A stretch of 50,107 nt of DNA from Oscillospiraceae bacterium. Lineage in GTDB: Bacteria > Bacillota > Clostridia > Oscillospirales > Oscillospiraceae. The stretch is taken from NCBI GenBank assembly GCA_902783035.1, contig CACZPK010000148.1, forward strand, positions 1 to 50,107, written 5' to 3'. A program made the position numbers and the translations under genes. Numbering within the stretch: position 1 is the stretch's first letter; every line of letters starts with the position of its first letter. This document shows, one piece after another, positions 16,526 through 24,634 of the stretch. The notes under the pieces are model-generated. The model did not search any database and had not been told where the DNA came from. It saw only the letters and a list, made by a program, of their open reading frames with translations.

Positions 16526-16963
16526 TCAGGCGCGAATATCCGCAAATGCGCCCCGTTCCATCGGGAAATTAACCCCGTTTTCCAGCAGACGCTCGATCTG
16601 ATGGAGATTGCACTCCAGTGTGGTACGTGCGACGTCCGCCGCGCTGCGGTACAGTCTGTAGCGGTCGCGCAATTTCTCCGCCGCGGCCTTTGCCTCCGGC
16701 CGGATCTCCTCCGGGCAATGCTGCACAAGGCCGGATAGATTGACGTCCCGCAGGCCCATTCCGCCCAGCAGCGTGTCCCGTTTCCTGTCCATCGCGCGCA
16801 GGCTCAGGCTCAACGCCTGCTCCTGTTTCATGCATTCGTCCACGCCGAGCAGGTCGTCATGGCGTACCGCATCCGTCTTCTCCTGTTCCAGCTCCGTGAG
16901 CCGGTCAAGGAGCTGTCCGAGCTGCTCCATGAACGCAAAATACTCACGAAAGGCTTCCGTCAT
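16526..16963 (-). CDS. flgN: FlgN-type export chaperone
   Basis: The 145-residue protein is a helical bundle with FlgN features: an N-terminal helix (LGQLLDRLTELEQEKTDAVRHDDLLGVDECMKQEQALSLSLRAMDRKRDTLL) and a C-terminal helix (RSAADVARTTLECNLHQIERLLENGV). FlgN binds the C-termini of FlgK and FlgL in the cytoplasm and brings them to the export gate. It lies between flgM and flgK, one base after the flgM stop, the standard order. Confidence 0.88.
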   Translation of the reverse strand: MTEAFREYFAFMEQLGQLLDRLTELEQEKTDAVRHDDLLGVDECMKQEQALSLSLRAMDRKRDTLLGGMGLRDVNLSGLVQHCPEEIRPEAKAAAEKLRDRYRLYRSAADVARTTLECNLHQIERLLENGVNFPMERGAFADIRA

Positions 16964-16964
16964 T

Positions 16965-17276
16965 TCAGACCGCCTCCATCAGCAGCATTTTCCGTGCGAT
17001 GGCACGCGCATCGACCTCATACGTGCCGTTCTGCACCTGTTCGCGCAGCGCCGCCACCTGGCCGGACGACGTAGCCGTACGGACCTCCTGCGAGATCTTG
17101 CCCCGCAGCTCCATCTCATAACTGCTGCGTTTGCCGTCGCCGCCGGTCAGGGTAATGCTGTCGTACCGGCGCTCCGCGCCGCCCCTCTGCACTCTGGCCG
17201 TACCGCCGGACTGCCCCGTATAAACGCGTGCAGCCGTCTCTGCGGCGGAGATGTTGTTGGCTCCCGGGATCCTCAT
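16965..17276 (-). CDS. flgM: Anti-sigma-28 factor FlgM
   Basis: The 103-residue product has the FlgM layout: an unstructured N-terminal half containing a DSITLTG element (matching the D-x-(V/I)-x-(L/I)-S core) and a C-terminal helical region (ELRGKISQEVRTATSSGQVAALREQVQNGTYEVDARAIARKML). The NGTYxVD-IA motif is diagnostic. FlgM holds sigma-D inactive until the hook is finished and FlgM is exported. The ATG at 17276, nine bases after AGGAGG, is chosen over an earlier in-frame start at 17303. It heads the flgN-flgK-flgL-yviE-fliW-csrA operon. Confidence 0.93.
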   Translation of the reverse strand: MRIPGANNISAAETAARVYTGQSGGTARVQRGGAERRYDSITLTGGDGKRSSYEMELRGKISQEVRTATSSGQVAALREQVQNGTYEVDARAIARKMLLMEAV

Positions 17277-17355
17277 CCTCGAACGCCTCCTTTTCCTGGT
17301 CATTGACTGTGCTGCGGCGCATGCCGCAACTGCTTTTCGTAGTCTCTCATCATTA

Positions 17356-17382
17356 TCATCGGATAGTGCCGCGAAAAATTAA
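17356..17382 (-). promoter_or_regulatory. Possible sigma-D promoter of the flgM operon
   Basis: TTAA (17382-17379), 15 bases, and TCCGATGA (17363-17356) partly match SigD and sit about 80 bases before flgM. The -35 is identical to that of the cheA box but the -10 is weaker, with five of eight consensus bases. Confidence 0.45.
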
Positions 17383-17427
17383 TAGCCGTAAAAAAGTTTT
17401 TTCGGAATATTTTTCAGCGAAACGCGC

Positions 17428-17469
17428 AAAACGCCGGCACGGCCGCGTTTCCGCGCGCCGTGCCGGCGT
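17428..17469 (-). terminator. Terminator after cheB
   Basis: ACGCCGGCACGGC (17431-17443) pairs perfectly with 17457-17469 over 13 bp and is followed on the minus strand by TTTT. It separates the che operon from the flgM promoter region. Confidence 0.8.
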
Positions 17470-17480
17470 ATCGTTTTCCG

Positions 17481-18554
17481 TTATCGTGATTTCAGATAGC
17501 GCAGCAGCACATTTGCCACGTCCTTGCAGGACGCCTGCTGCATCACCGCGCCGATATCGTTCGCAACGCCCGGCATACCGTATACCACGCTGCTCTCCTT
17601 GTCCTGCCCGATGGTGTACGCGCCTTTGTTGCGCATCTCCAGCAGGCCGTGGGCGCCGTCCTGGCCCATGCCGGTCATGATGATGCCCACCATCCGGCAC
17701 TGCACGTTCTCCGCCATGGAGTAGAACAGCGCGTCCACCGACGGGCGGTGCCCGCTGACCTTCTCGCCCGGCTTGCACTCAACGCGGTAGCTGTTGGCAA
17801 AAGGCCCGCGCACAACGCGCATTTGCAGGTCGGCGGGAGCGATAAGCGCAAGGCCGCGCTTGAGGTCGTCGCCGTCCTGTGCCTCCCGGACCTCCATCTT
17901 GCACAGGCGGTTCATGCGGTCGGCATACATCTTGGTGAAACCCGTGGGCATGTGCTGGGTGATGACCATGGGCGGTATATCCTCCGGCAGGCGCTTGAGC
18001 ACCTCCAGCGTCGCCTCCGTGCCGCCCGTGGACGCCCCCAGGCCGATGATGATATTGCTGGAAACAGAGGTCCCCAGCGGCGGCGGCGCAATGGTGGTGG
18101 GCGTGTTCGCCGCAGCGGCGCGCTCGGAGAAGCTGTGGCGCTGCACCTTGGCCGTCGCGGCGATCTGCACCTTCTGCGCCAGTGTTTTGACAAACATATC
18201 GGTGCTCTGGCTGCCGTCCGGCTTACGGACAAAGTCCACCGCGCCGGCATGCAGCGCGTCGAACACGCCGATGTTCAGCGAGGAGCACAACACGACCGGA
18301 AGCTGGCTTTCCGGCGTCAGCTGTTTGAGGAACTCCATGCCCGACATGCCCGGCATCTGCACATCCAGCGTCATAACATCCGGATTGAGCAGTTGGATCT
18401 TGGTTTTCGCGTCGGCTGCGTTGATCGCGTAGCCGATGACCTCGATATTCGGGTACTTGCTCAGCCCGTCAATGATCATCTTGCGCGCAAGGCTGGAATC
18501 GTCCACGACCAGCACGCGGGCTTTCTTGCGCGGGAGCGTTGTGATCAGGTCCAT
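17481..18554 (-). CDS. cheB: Chemotaxis protein-glutamate methylesterase CheB
   Basis: The 357-residue protein has a receiver domain (phosphoacceptor D64 in LDVQMPG, acidic pair D18-D19) and a C-terminal methylesterase domain with the catalytic triad Ser175 (GASTGG), His201 (TQHMPTGF) and Asp299 (MTGMGQDG). Phospho-CheB removes methyl groups from chemoreceptors, and deamidates glutamines, to reset sensitivity. It closes the cheA-cheW-cheR-cheB operon and is followed by a strong terminator. The ATG follows AGGTTT-type SD sequence. Confidence 0.98.
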   Translation of the reverse strand: MDLITTLPRKKARVLVVDDSSLARKMIIDGLSKYPNIEVIGYAINAADAKTKIQLLNPDVMTLDVQMPGMSGMEFLKQLTPESQLPVVLCSSLNIGVFDALHAGAVDFVRKPDGSQSTDMFVKTLAQKVQIAATAKVQRHSFSERAAAANTPTTIAPPPLGTSVSSNIIIGLGASTGGTEATLEVLKRLPEDIPPMVITQHMPTGFTKMYADRMNRLCKMEVREAQDGDDLKRGLALIAPADLQMRVVRGPFANSYRVECKPGEKVSGHRPSVDALFYSMAENVQCRMVGIIMTGMGQDGAHGLLEMRNKGAYTIGQDKESSVVYGMPGVANDIGAVMQQASCKDVANVLLRYLKSR

Positions 18555-18576
18555 GAAAAAACCTCCGATTCCTGCT

Positions 18577-19401
18577 TTACTTCTGGAAAATTGCCGATGT
18601 GAGCCGTTTCCACTTCGTGTCCGGCGGCAGGTTCTCCGACAGGCTGATGATCAGGTATCCGCCCGGTACGGTCGCGTCATACATGCGATTGATGAGCGCC
18701 GTCTTGGTGGGCTGGTCAAAGTAGATCATCACGTTGCGGCAGAAAATCACATCGAACTTGCGTTTGAACTGGATCGGGTCCATCAGGTTGAACTGGCGGA
18801 AGATGACGTTGTCCTTCACCTTCTGCGCAATTTCAAAGCGATTGCCCGCGCTGGGCTTGAAGTAGTCGCGTTTCCAGTTGGCGGGCATATTGTCCGGCAG
18901 CTGGTAAACGCCGCGGCGCGCCTTGTTGAGCACATCGACGCTCAGGTCGGTGGCAAGCATGCGCGCGTCCCATTCCCGCCACTTCGGGCCAAAGTAGTCC
19001 ATCATGTACATCGTGACGTTGTACGGCTCCTCGCCGGACGAGCACGCCGCGCTCCAGATGGAGAGCACCTTGTCGCTCTGGTGCTTGCTCTCGATATCGG
19101 GCATGATCTTCTTGACGTAGAAGTCAAAGGATTCCGTCTCGCGCTGGAAATAGGTGTAGTTGGTGGTCAACTTGCTGAGCAGCTCGTTGATATCATCGCC
19201 GCTGCCGTGGTTGAGCAGGAAGTCAACGTACTCCTTGAAGTCGTTGTAGCCCTTGTTCTTGATGACGCTGCCGAGCCGGCTCTGGATCAGCTGGCGCTTG
19301 GCATGCAGATCAATGCCGTAGTTGGTCTGCACGAACTTGACCATGCGGGTAAAGTCCGCATCAGAGATGGTCAGTTCCTTCAGGTTCTTATCAATATTCA
19401 T
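18577..19401 (-). CDS. cheR: Chemotaxis protein methyltransferase CheR
   Basis: The 274-residue protein has the N-terminal helical CheR domain and the S-adenosylmethionine-binding domain. Visible motifs are TTNYTYFQRE, WSAACSSGEEPYN (cofactor loop), ATDLSVDVLNKAR and FDVIFCRNVMIYFD. It methylates specific glutamates on chemoreceptors and opposes CheB, which is encoded 22 bases downstream. AAGGAGGG lies before the ATG. The length is normal. Confidence 0.98.
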   Translation of the reverse strand: MNIDKNLKELTISDADFTRMVKFVQTNYGIDLHAKRQLIQSRLGSVIKNKGYNDFKEYVDFLLNHGSGDDINELLSKLTTNYTYFQRETESFDFYVKKIMPDIESKHQSDKVLSIWSAACSSGEEPYNVTMYMMDYFGPKWREWDARMLATDLSVDVLNKARRGVYQLPDNMPANWKRDYFKPSAGNRFEIAQKVKDNVIFRQFNLMDPIQFKRKFDVIFCRNVMIYFDQPTKTALINRMYDATVPGGYLIISLSENLPPDTKWKRLTSAIFQK

Positions 19402-19433
19402 GAGCCCGGCGACCCCTCCTTCCCTCGTGCTGC

Positions 19434-19916
19434 TTACTCGCTCATGCGGATCAGCGCCGGGGCGTCAAGCAGCATAACGGTGCTCGTGCCGCCCGGAACG
19501 GTGCACATACCGTTGACCATCGGGTGTTCGTTCTGGGGCGGAACGGGCAGAATGGCGGACTTGGAGATATCCACCATGCGGTCGACGGTATCAACCAGAA
19601 TGCCGATCTGCGTCCCTTCGATGTCCAGAATGATCGCGCAGGGCTCACCCTCGGGATAACGACCGAGCATCAGGCGGAAGTCGATGATGGGCACCACGGC
19701 GCCGCGCAGATTGATAACGCCGGCGATATATTCCGGCACCATGGGAATACGCGTCACATCGACATGGGTAAAAATCTCCATGACGACGTCCGTGCTCATG
19801 GCGTAAAGAATACCGCTGGAGCGGAAGATCAGGTATTTGGACTCGTCCGACTCATGCACATGATCGGACAGGGCGTGCTCCATATCGTCCTTCTGAAACA
19901 GCATTTCTTCTGACAT
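19434..19916 (-). CDS. cheW: Chemotaxis coupling protein CheW
   Basis: The 160-residue protein consists of one CheW domain preceded by about 25 acidic residues. Core elements are KYLIFRSSGILYAMSTDVVMEI, RIPMVPEYIAGVINLRGAVVPIIDFRLMLG and IGILVDTVDRMVDI. CheW links chemoreceptors to CheA in polar arrays. The ATG at 19916 with AAGGAGAG upstream is used; the longer open frame to 20048 would read back into cheA. It lies 19 bases after cheA. Confidence 0.96.
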   Translation of the reverse strand: MSEEMLFQKDDMEHALSDHVHESDESKYLIFRSSGILYAMSTDVVMEIFTHVDVTRIPMVPEYIAGVINLRGAVVPIIDFRLMLGRYPEGEPCAIILDIEGTQIGILVDTVDRMVDISKSAILPVPPQNEHPMVNGMCTVPGGTSTVMLLDAPALIRMSE

Positions 19917-19935
19917 GGCGTGATCTCTCCTTTTC

Positions 19936-22038
19936 TCAGTTCTGTGCCGTGTAGATGTTGGCAACGTCGAGGATGATGCTGATGCTGCCGTCGCCGAGGA
20001 TGGTGCATCCGGAAATACCGGAGCTCTTGATGCCGAAGTTGTTGACATACTCGGGCAGCGGCTTGACGACCACCTGCTGTTCGCCGATCAGCTGATCCAC
20101 AAACAGGCAGAACGAATTGTCGCCGGATTCCACCCAAAGCAGCACGCCTTCGTCGAAGCTGTCCACGCCGCCCTGGATGCTGTAGAAGTCCTTGGCGCGG
20201 ACGATGGAGTAGAAGTTGTCCACGATCTTGATCATCTCGCCGTGCGTCTCGTCCTGAATGATGTGCATGTCGGACGCCTTGAAGATCTGGCGGATGTTGC
20301 TGATGGGCACGGTGAAGATGCTCTCGCCGACGCTGACTTCCATACCGTCCATGATCGCCATGGTCAGGGGGATCTTCAGCGTGGTGGTCATGCCCTTGCC
20401 CAGCTCACTGGTGATGGTGACCGTACCGCCGACACTCTCGACGTTGCTCTTGACCACGTCCATGCCGACGCCGCGCCCGGAGTACTCCGTGACCTCGGTG
20501 TTGGTGGAAAAGCCCGGCATGAGCAGGAAGTTGAGGATGTCCTTGTGGCTGTAGTCCGTGCCCGGCTGGGCCAGGCCCTGGCGGATCGCCTTGTTGAGCA
20601 CCGCCTCGTCGTTGACGCCGCGGCCGTCGTCGATGATCTCGATGATGACCTCGCTGCCGGTCTGACGCGCGGCCAGAATGATCTGGCCGACGGGGTCCTT
20701 GCCCGCGGCGATGCGCTCTTCCTTCTTCTCCTCGATGCCGTGGTCCATGGAGTTACGGACGATATGCATGATCGGGTCGGAGATGGAGTCGACGATGGTC
20801 TTGTCGACTTCGGTGTCCTCGCCCTCGAGGATCAGGTTCGTCTCGCGGTCGAGCTTCTTGCTCATATCGCGCACGATGCGCTTCATCTTCTGGAACGTAC
20901 CGGAAACGGGCACCATGCGCAGCGACATCGCGACATCCTGCAGGTTGTCGGTCAGGGAGCGGAGCTGGCGCGCCGCCTTGGTGAAGTTGTCGAGCTTGAG
21001 GCCCTTGAGGTCGGGGGACGCCGTGACCTGTGCCTCGGTAATGACGATCTCGCTGACGACCGCCATCAGTGCGTCGAGCTTGGAAAGGCTGACGCTGATC
21101 AGGCTCTCCTTGACCGCCGCGTGCTTGGACGCGGGCTGCGCCGCAGCGCTCTGTTGCGCGGGAGGCGCCTCGGTGCCCGAAGCGGCCGGCGGCGCCGCAA
21201 CCGCCGCGGAAGCCGGAGTCTCTTCCTCCGCCGCGCTCTGCTGCGCGGCAATGCCCGCGGCGTAATCGAACGGGGAGTACTCGCGCACGGAACCGGTCTC
21301 ACGCACCGCGCTCTCGGCCGTGGTGCGGTCGTCGGCCGTCTTGAAGCGGAGGATAAAGCCGTTGTCAACAATAAACGTCGCCGTGTCGGGGTTGAGCTGA
21401 ACATCGGCGGGATGGAAGTCGAACTGGCTCTCGTCGACGACTTCCTTGACGGCGTTGACGAGCATCATCGCGCGCAGGTTCTCCATGCCGGCGCCCTCGT
21501 CGAAGAACACCTGCATGCCATAGGGGAAGTCCGCGCTGGCGTAGGCCATCAGCTCGCCGCTGGCAGGAGCGGGCGCATCGCCGCCCTCATCGGCCCCGCC
21601 TTCCGCCGCGGGAGCGTCGCCGTCCCCCTCGCCGGAAATTTTATTTGCAAAGGTATTAATTTTATTAAGGAACGTGTCGATATCATTAGAAAGCGGTTGA
21701 TCGCTTTCGATCTTCTCGATCTCAGACCGGAAGAAGTCGATCGACTCAAAAATCAGGTCGAACAGGTCCGAACGCATATCTTCCGGGATTGCGTCCATTG
21801 TTTTCTCTCGGATGACGAAGAACATGTCTTCTATCCTATGTGCGATGGTCATCAACGAATTGAATTCCATCATGGCGGAGGAGCCCTTGATCGTATGCAT
21901 GATGCGGAAGATCTCATTCACCGCATCCTGCGAGAAGGTTTTCGCCTGCTCACTGGAAAGGATCAGATCGTCCAACTGTTCCAGCATGGAGTGCATCTCG
22001 AACAGATAGGCCTCCATCATGTCGTTGCCCATACCCAT
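19936..22038 (-). CDS. cheA: Chemotaxis histidine kinase CheA
   Basis: The 700-residue protein has all core CheA domains: HPt with phosphorylated His48 (IFRIMHTIKGSSAMMEF), a Pro/Ala-rich linker region, a dimerisation domain, an ATPase domain (N-box VRNSMDHGIE, G1 IIDDGRGVND, G2 GRGVGMDVV) and a C-terminal CheW-like regulatory domain. It receives signals from chemoreceptors and phosphorylates CheY and CheB. The ATG at 22038 is chosen because GGGGTG precedes it at SD distance. It heads the che operon; cheY, cheC and cheD are not in the window. Confidence 0.98.
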   Translation of the reverse strand: MGMGNDMMEAYLFEMHSMLEQLDDLILSSEQAKTFSQDAVNEIFRIMHTIKGSSAMMEFNSLMTIAHRIEDMFFVIREKTMDAIPEDMRSDLFDLIFESIDFFRSEIEKIESDQPLSNDIDTFLNKINTFANKISGEGDGDAPAAEGGADEGGDAPAPASGELMAYASADFPYGMQVFFDEGAGMENLRAMMLVNAVKEVVDESQFDFHPADVQLNPDTATFIVDNGFILRFKTADDRTTAESAVRETGSVREYSPFDYAAGIAAQQSAAEEETPASAAVAAPPAASGTEAPPAQQSAAAQPASKHAAVKESLISVSLSKLDALMAVVSEIVITEAQVTASPDLKGLKLDNFTKAARQLRSLTDNLQDVAMSLRMVPVSGTFQKMKRIVRDMSKKLDRETNLILEGEDTEVDKTIVDSISDPIMHIVRNSMDHGIEEKKEERIAAGKDPVGQIILAARQTGSEVIIEIIDDGRGVNDEAVLNKAIRQGLAQPGTDYSHKDILNFLLMPGFSTNTEVTEYSGRGVGMDVVKSNVESVGGTVTITSELGKGMTTTLKIPLTMAIMDGMEVSVGESIFTVPISNIRQIFKASDMHIIQDETHGEMIKIVDNFYSIVRAKDFYSIQGGVDSFDEGVLLWVESGDNSFCLFVDQLIGEQQVVVKPLPEYVNNFGIKSSGISGCTILGDGSISIILDVANIYTAQN

Positions 22039-22109
22039 AAAATTTTCACCCCTATTTTTTTTGTTGCGAGCCGGCTGCAAAACAGCCTGTTCACGGTCTC
22101 TTAAAGTTT

Positions 22110-22136
22110 CTATCGGCAATCAACCCCGAAAGTTAA
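22110..22136 (-). promoter_or_regulatory. Sigma-D (sigma-28) promoter of the cheA operon
   Basis: TTAA (22136-22133), exactly 15 bases, then GCCGATAG (22117-22110). The -10 half is identical to the fliD box. It lies 72-98 bases before cheA. Confidence 0.82.
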
Positions 22137-22141
22137 TATCT

Positions 22142-22170
22142 ATTGTACGGGGTTTTTCCGATTTTTGCAA
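22142..22170 (-). promoter_or_regulatory. Possible second, sigma-A promoter of cheA
   Basis: TTGCAA (22170-22165), a 17-base spacer and TACAAT (22147-22142) lie just upstream of the sigma-D box. If active it would give sigma-D-independent basal expression of the che operon. Confidence 0.45.
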
Positions 22171-22197
22171 GTCTTTTTCCGAAAGGAGCGAAAATCT

Positions 22198-23637
22198 ATG
22201 CCCGATCTGCTCGGCGCAACCAATCCTGTCCCCTCTTATGACGCCCCATCCGTTAAAATAACGCCCCCCACCGTAGGCGGCGATACCAATATCCAGAACG
22301 TCGTCGACCCCGACCACGTCGTCCGCCCGGACGGGCAGGAGGGACAACAGGGTTCCGGCGACGCCACAAACTCGTTTGGCGCTCGCTTTGACTCCAATTT
22401 CATGACCTTCGTCCAGCGGCTGCGCAATTCGCTGGATCTGCCGGAGACATTTCTCACTGTTCTGCAGGGTCAGCAGGTGGAGGTCAGCTCCGGCATCCGT
22501 TCCGGATTTGCCGAGGAAATGGCCGGGTTTCTGGACTTCATCCAGATGGACGAGGGGGAACTGCTCAGCTTCCTGAAAAATCAGGTACAGAGCGGCGCGC
22601 GTTTTTCCGGCCCCCTGTTCCAGATGCTCCGCAACGTCTTCAACGGCACGTCGTCGGAACTGACAAAGAACGATATTCTTCAGTTTGTCCGCCGTTTCGG
22701 GGACTATTCCTCCTCCGAGCACATTGAGGACAATCTCGTGCGCATGACCGAGGAGATGACCGAGGCGCTGCCCGGCAAGTGGTCCGCGCAGCTGACAGAG
22801 GTTCTGGCCAAGCTGGAAAACGGCGTTGCCGCCGGCGACCGCGAGGGGAATCTCAAGCTGCTGCGCGAGCAGGTGTTCCCGCTGGTTTCCAAGTATGTCT
22901 CCCTGACGCACGACCACGGCCTTGCTCGCAACCTGCTCTCGGCGATGACGCTGGACGTGGCGCGCTATGAGAACGGCGATGAAGAGGGGCTTCTGCAGGC
23001 GTTCCGCCACCTCGCCAACAGCGAGGTCATTCCCAAGGAGATCGCGGAGCTGCCTGACCGGGAGCTTCTGCGGATGCTCAAGGAAACCGACTTCTACAAG
23101 GCGTCGGAAAGCAACACCTTTGCCGACCGCATGGCCCATGTCACGCACCGGGCGCTGCAGGGGGAGGACGGCGTCAACACGCAGGACGCGTTCCACAACA
23201 TCATGAACGCCGTGCTCATCAACGAAAGCGTTTACATGCCGCTCCAGCACATCATGCTGCCGCTGAACTGGAACGGCGAGCTGATGTTCTCGGAGATGTG
23301 GGTCGACCCGGACGCCGAGCGTGACAGCCGCGGCTCCCGCAAAGACGGGGACAACGGCCCCGTACAGCGCATCCTGATCAAGATGGACATTCGCTCCATC
23401 GGCGCGTTTGACGTGCTGATTCAGAACCGCAGCGAGGGCGTTTCGATGCTTGTCACCTGTCCCAAAAACGTCGCCGAGTACACGCCGCAGGTCACGCAGT
23501 CCCTGCGCAACATTCTCGCGCGCAACGGGCTCAAGGTCGAGCAGGTGCAGGTTGCCGAGCAGCACCGCCCGCTGACCGTGTCCGAGGTTTTCCCCAAGCT
23601 TTTCGAAAGGATAAGTGGTGTCAATGTCAAGATCTGA
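22198..23637 (+). CDS. FliK-like (flagellar hook-length control C-terminal domain) protein
   Basis: The 479-residue protein has a variable N-terminal region, a long helical middle and a C-terminal region that fits the FliK hook-length-control fold: VQRILIKMDIRSIGAFDVLIQ, then EGVSMLVTCP, then a helix (YTPQVTQSLRNILARNGLKVEQVQV). Canonical FliK acts as a ruler and switches export specificity through FlhB. Here it is directly followed by a free-standing FlhB C-terminal-like protein, as in the Bacillus ylqG-ylqH pair. Whether it is the true FliK or a paralogue cannot be decided here. The ATG at 22198 follows AAAGGAG; an upstream in-frame ATG at 22165 has no SD. Confidence 0.7.
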   Translation: MPDLLGATNPVPSYDAPSVKITPPTVGGDTNIQNVVDPDHVVRPDGQEGQQGSGDATNSFGARFDSNFMTFVQRLRNSLDLPETFLTVLQGQQVEVSSGIRSGFAEEMAGFLDFIQMDEGELLSFLKNQVQSGARFSGPLFQMLRNVFNGTSSELTKNDILQFVRRFGDYSSSEHIEDNLVRMTEEMTEALPGKWSAQLTEVLAKLENGVAAGDREGNLKLLREQVFPLVSKYVSLTHDHGLARNLLSAMTLDVARYENGDEEGLLQAFRHLANSEVIPKEIAELPDRELLRMLKETDFYKASESNTFADRMAHVTHRALQGEDGVNTQDAFHNIMNAVLINESVYMPLQHIMLPLNWNGELMFSEMWVDPDAERDSRGSRKDGDNGPVQRILIKMDIRSIGAFDVLIQNRSEGVSMLVTCPKNVAEYTPQVTQSLRNILARNGLKVEQVQVAEQHRPLTVSEVFPKLFERISGVNVKI

Positions 23638-23947
23638 ATTTCCACGTAAAAAGCGGGCGGTCGCCCTGCACTACGGCGCGGACGACACGGCACCCGTGGT
23701 CGTTGCCTCCGGTATGGGCTATCTGGCCGAGAAGATCGTGGACGTGGCGCAGGCCAACGGCGTGCCGGTCTACGAGGACGACTCGCTCGCCACGATCCTC
23801 ACCCAGCTCCAGCTGGGGCAGGAGATCCCGGCAGAGCTGTATCAGGCAATCGTCGATATTTACGTCTATTTCCTCAACTTCGACCCCGCGCGGCGTGAGA
23901 GCGCCGAGCCGGGCGGCGCGGCGCCGGCGGCGGCGCAGCAGCCCTGA
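23624..23947 (+). CDS. Stand-alone FlhB C-terminal-like (YlqH-type) protein
   Basis: The 107-residue protein matches the cytoplasmic C-terminal domain of FlhB/YscU export switch proteins: KRAVALHYGADDTAPVVVASGMGYLAEKIVDVAQANGVPVYEDDSLATIL. The autocleavage motif NPTH is missing; the equivalent place reads ALHYGADD, so it cannot self-cleave like FlhB. It has no membrane segments. Such proteins can interact with FliK-type proteins or replace the FlhB tail. The start overlaps the FliK-like gene by 14 bases; GTG codons at 23615 and 23618 are alternative starts. Confidence 0.85.
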   Translation: MSRSEFPRKKRAVALHYGADDTAPVVVASGMGYLAEKIVDVAQANGVPVYEDDSLATILTQLQLGQEIPAELYQAIVDIYVYFLNFDPARRESAEPGGAAPAAAQQP

Positions 23948-23965
23948 TGAAAAGGAGGCAGGACC

Positions 23966-24586
23966 GTGGCTCTTTTTGGCAGAAAAAATGAAAAGCACAG
24001 CAATGAGCGCATCTTTTTGCTGATGGATCGCAATTCCCGCATGATCGCCCGCGGGCGACAGCGCAACGTCCCGGGCACGCAGAACCTCATCATCTCCCTG
24101 TTGGAGGGGGACGCCGGGCAGGTTGCCGCCGCCGGCGTCGTACAGGCCGTGCCGCAGGACAAAAGCCAGCCCCCGCAGATGACCCGCGTCATCGACCGCC
24201 GGGGCGACACGGTCATGCTGGAGCCGATGCGCGAGCTGGGCGCCGAAGTGCGCCGGAATTTCCGTGTTCCCGTCGCCTTCGACAGTTTTCTCTACCCGGC
24301 GGGCGGCGGGCGCGCTGCGCTGCGTTCCGTCGACCTCAGCTGCGGCGGCATCGCATTTCTCTCCAACATGTCGCTGGCGGTCGGCGATGAGTTCGAGGTG
24401 GTCGTCCCCATCACGGCGGAAGGGCCGCTTCTGTTGACGGCGCACCTGCTCCGCGTTCATCTGGAGCCCGGCAGGGGCAACTTCTACGCATGTAAGTTCA
24501 TTGATATGATCGACGATGAGGAGACCATGCTCCGTGAAGCGGTCTTCGCCATTCAGATCCACACCGCGCGGGCCAGAGCCCGCTGA
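23966..24586 (+). CDS. PilZ-domain c-di-GMP receptor
   Basis: The 206-residue protein has an N-terminal YcgR-like beta region (about 10-90) and a C-terminal PilZ domain with both c-di-GMP motifs intact: RxxxR (R96-R100 in RRNFR) and DxSxGG (DLSCGG, 123-128). It should bind c-di-GMP and probably act as a flagellar brake or regulator of the surface machinery, like YcgR/MotI; that role is inference. The GTG start has AAGGAGG nine bases before it. It is the third gene of the FliK-like operon and immediately precedes the giant SLH gene, with no terminator seen between them. Confidence 0.9.
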   Translation: MALFGRKNEKHSNERIFLLMDRNSRMIARGRQRNVPGTQNLIISLLEGDAGQVAAAGVVQAVPQDKSQPPQMTRVIDRRGDTVMLEPMRELGAEVRRNFRVPVAFDSFLYPAGGGRAALRSVDLSCGGIAFLSNMSLAVGDEFEVVVPITAEGPLLLTAHLLRVHLEPGRGNFYACKFIDMIDDEETMLREAVFAIQIHTARARAR

Positions 24587-24634
24587 ACATCTTCGTTTTC
24601 GCAGGACAAGTTGAAAAAAGCGAGGTCAATAAAC

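Noticed and set aside
22120-22197. A sigma-D promoter facing right for the FliK-like gene.
   Set aside because: The only CCGAT on the plus strand here has no TAAA-like element 15 bases upstream; the clear GCCGATAG faces left toward cheA.
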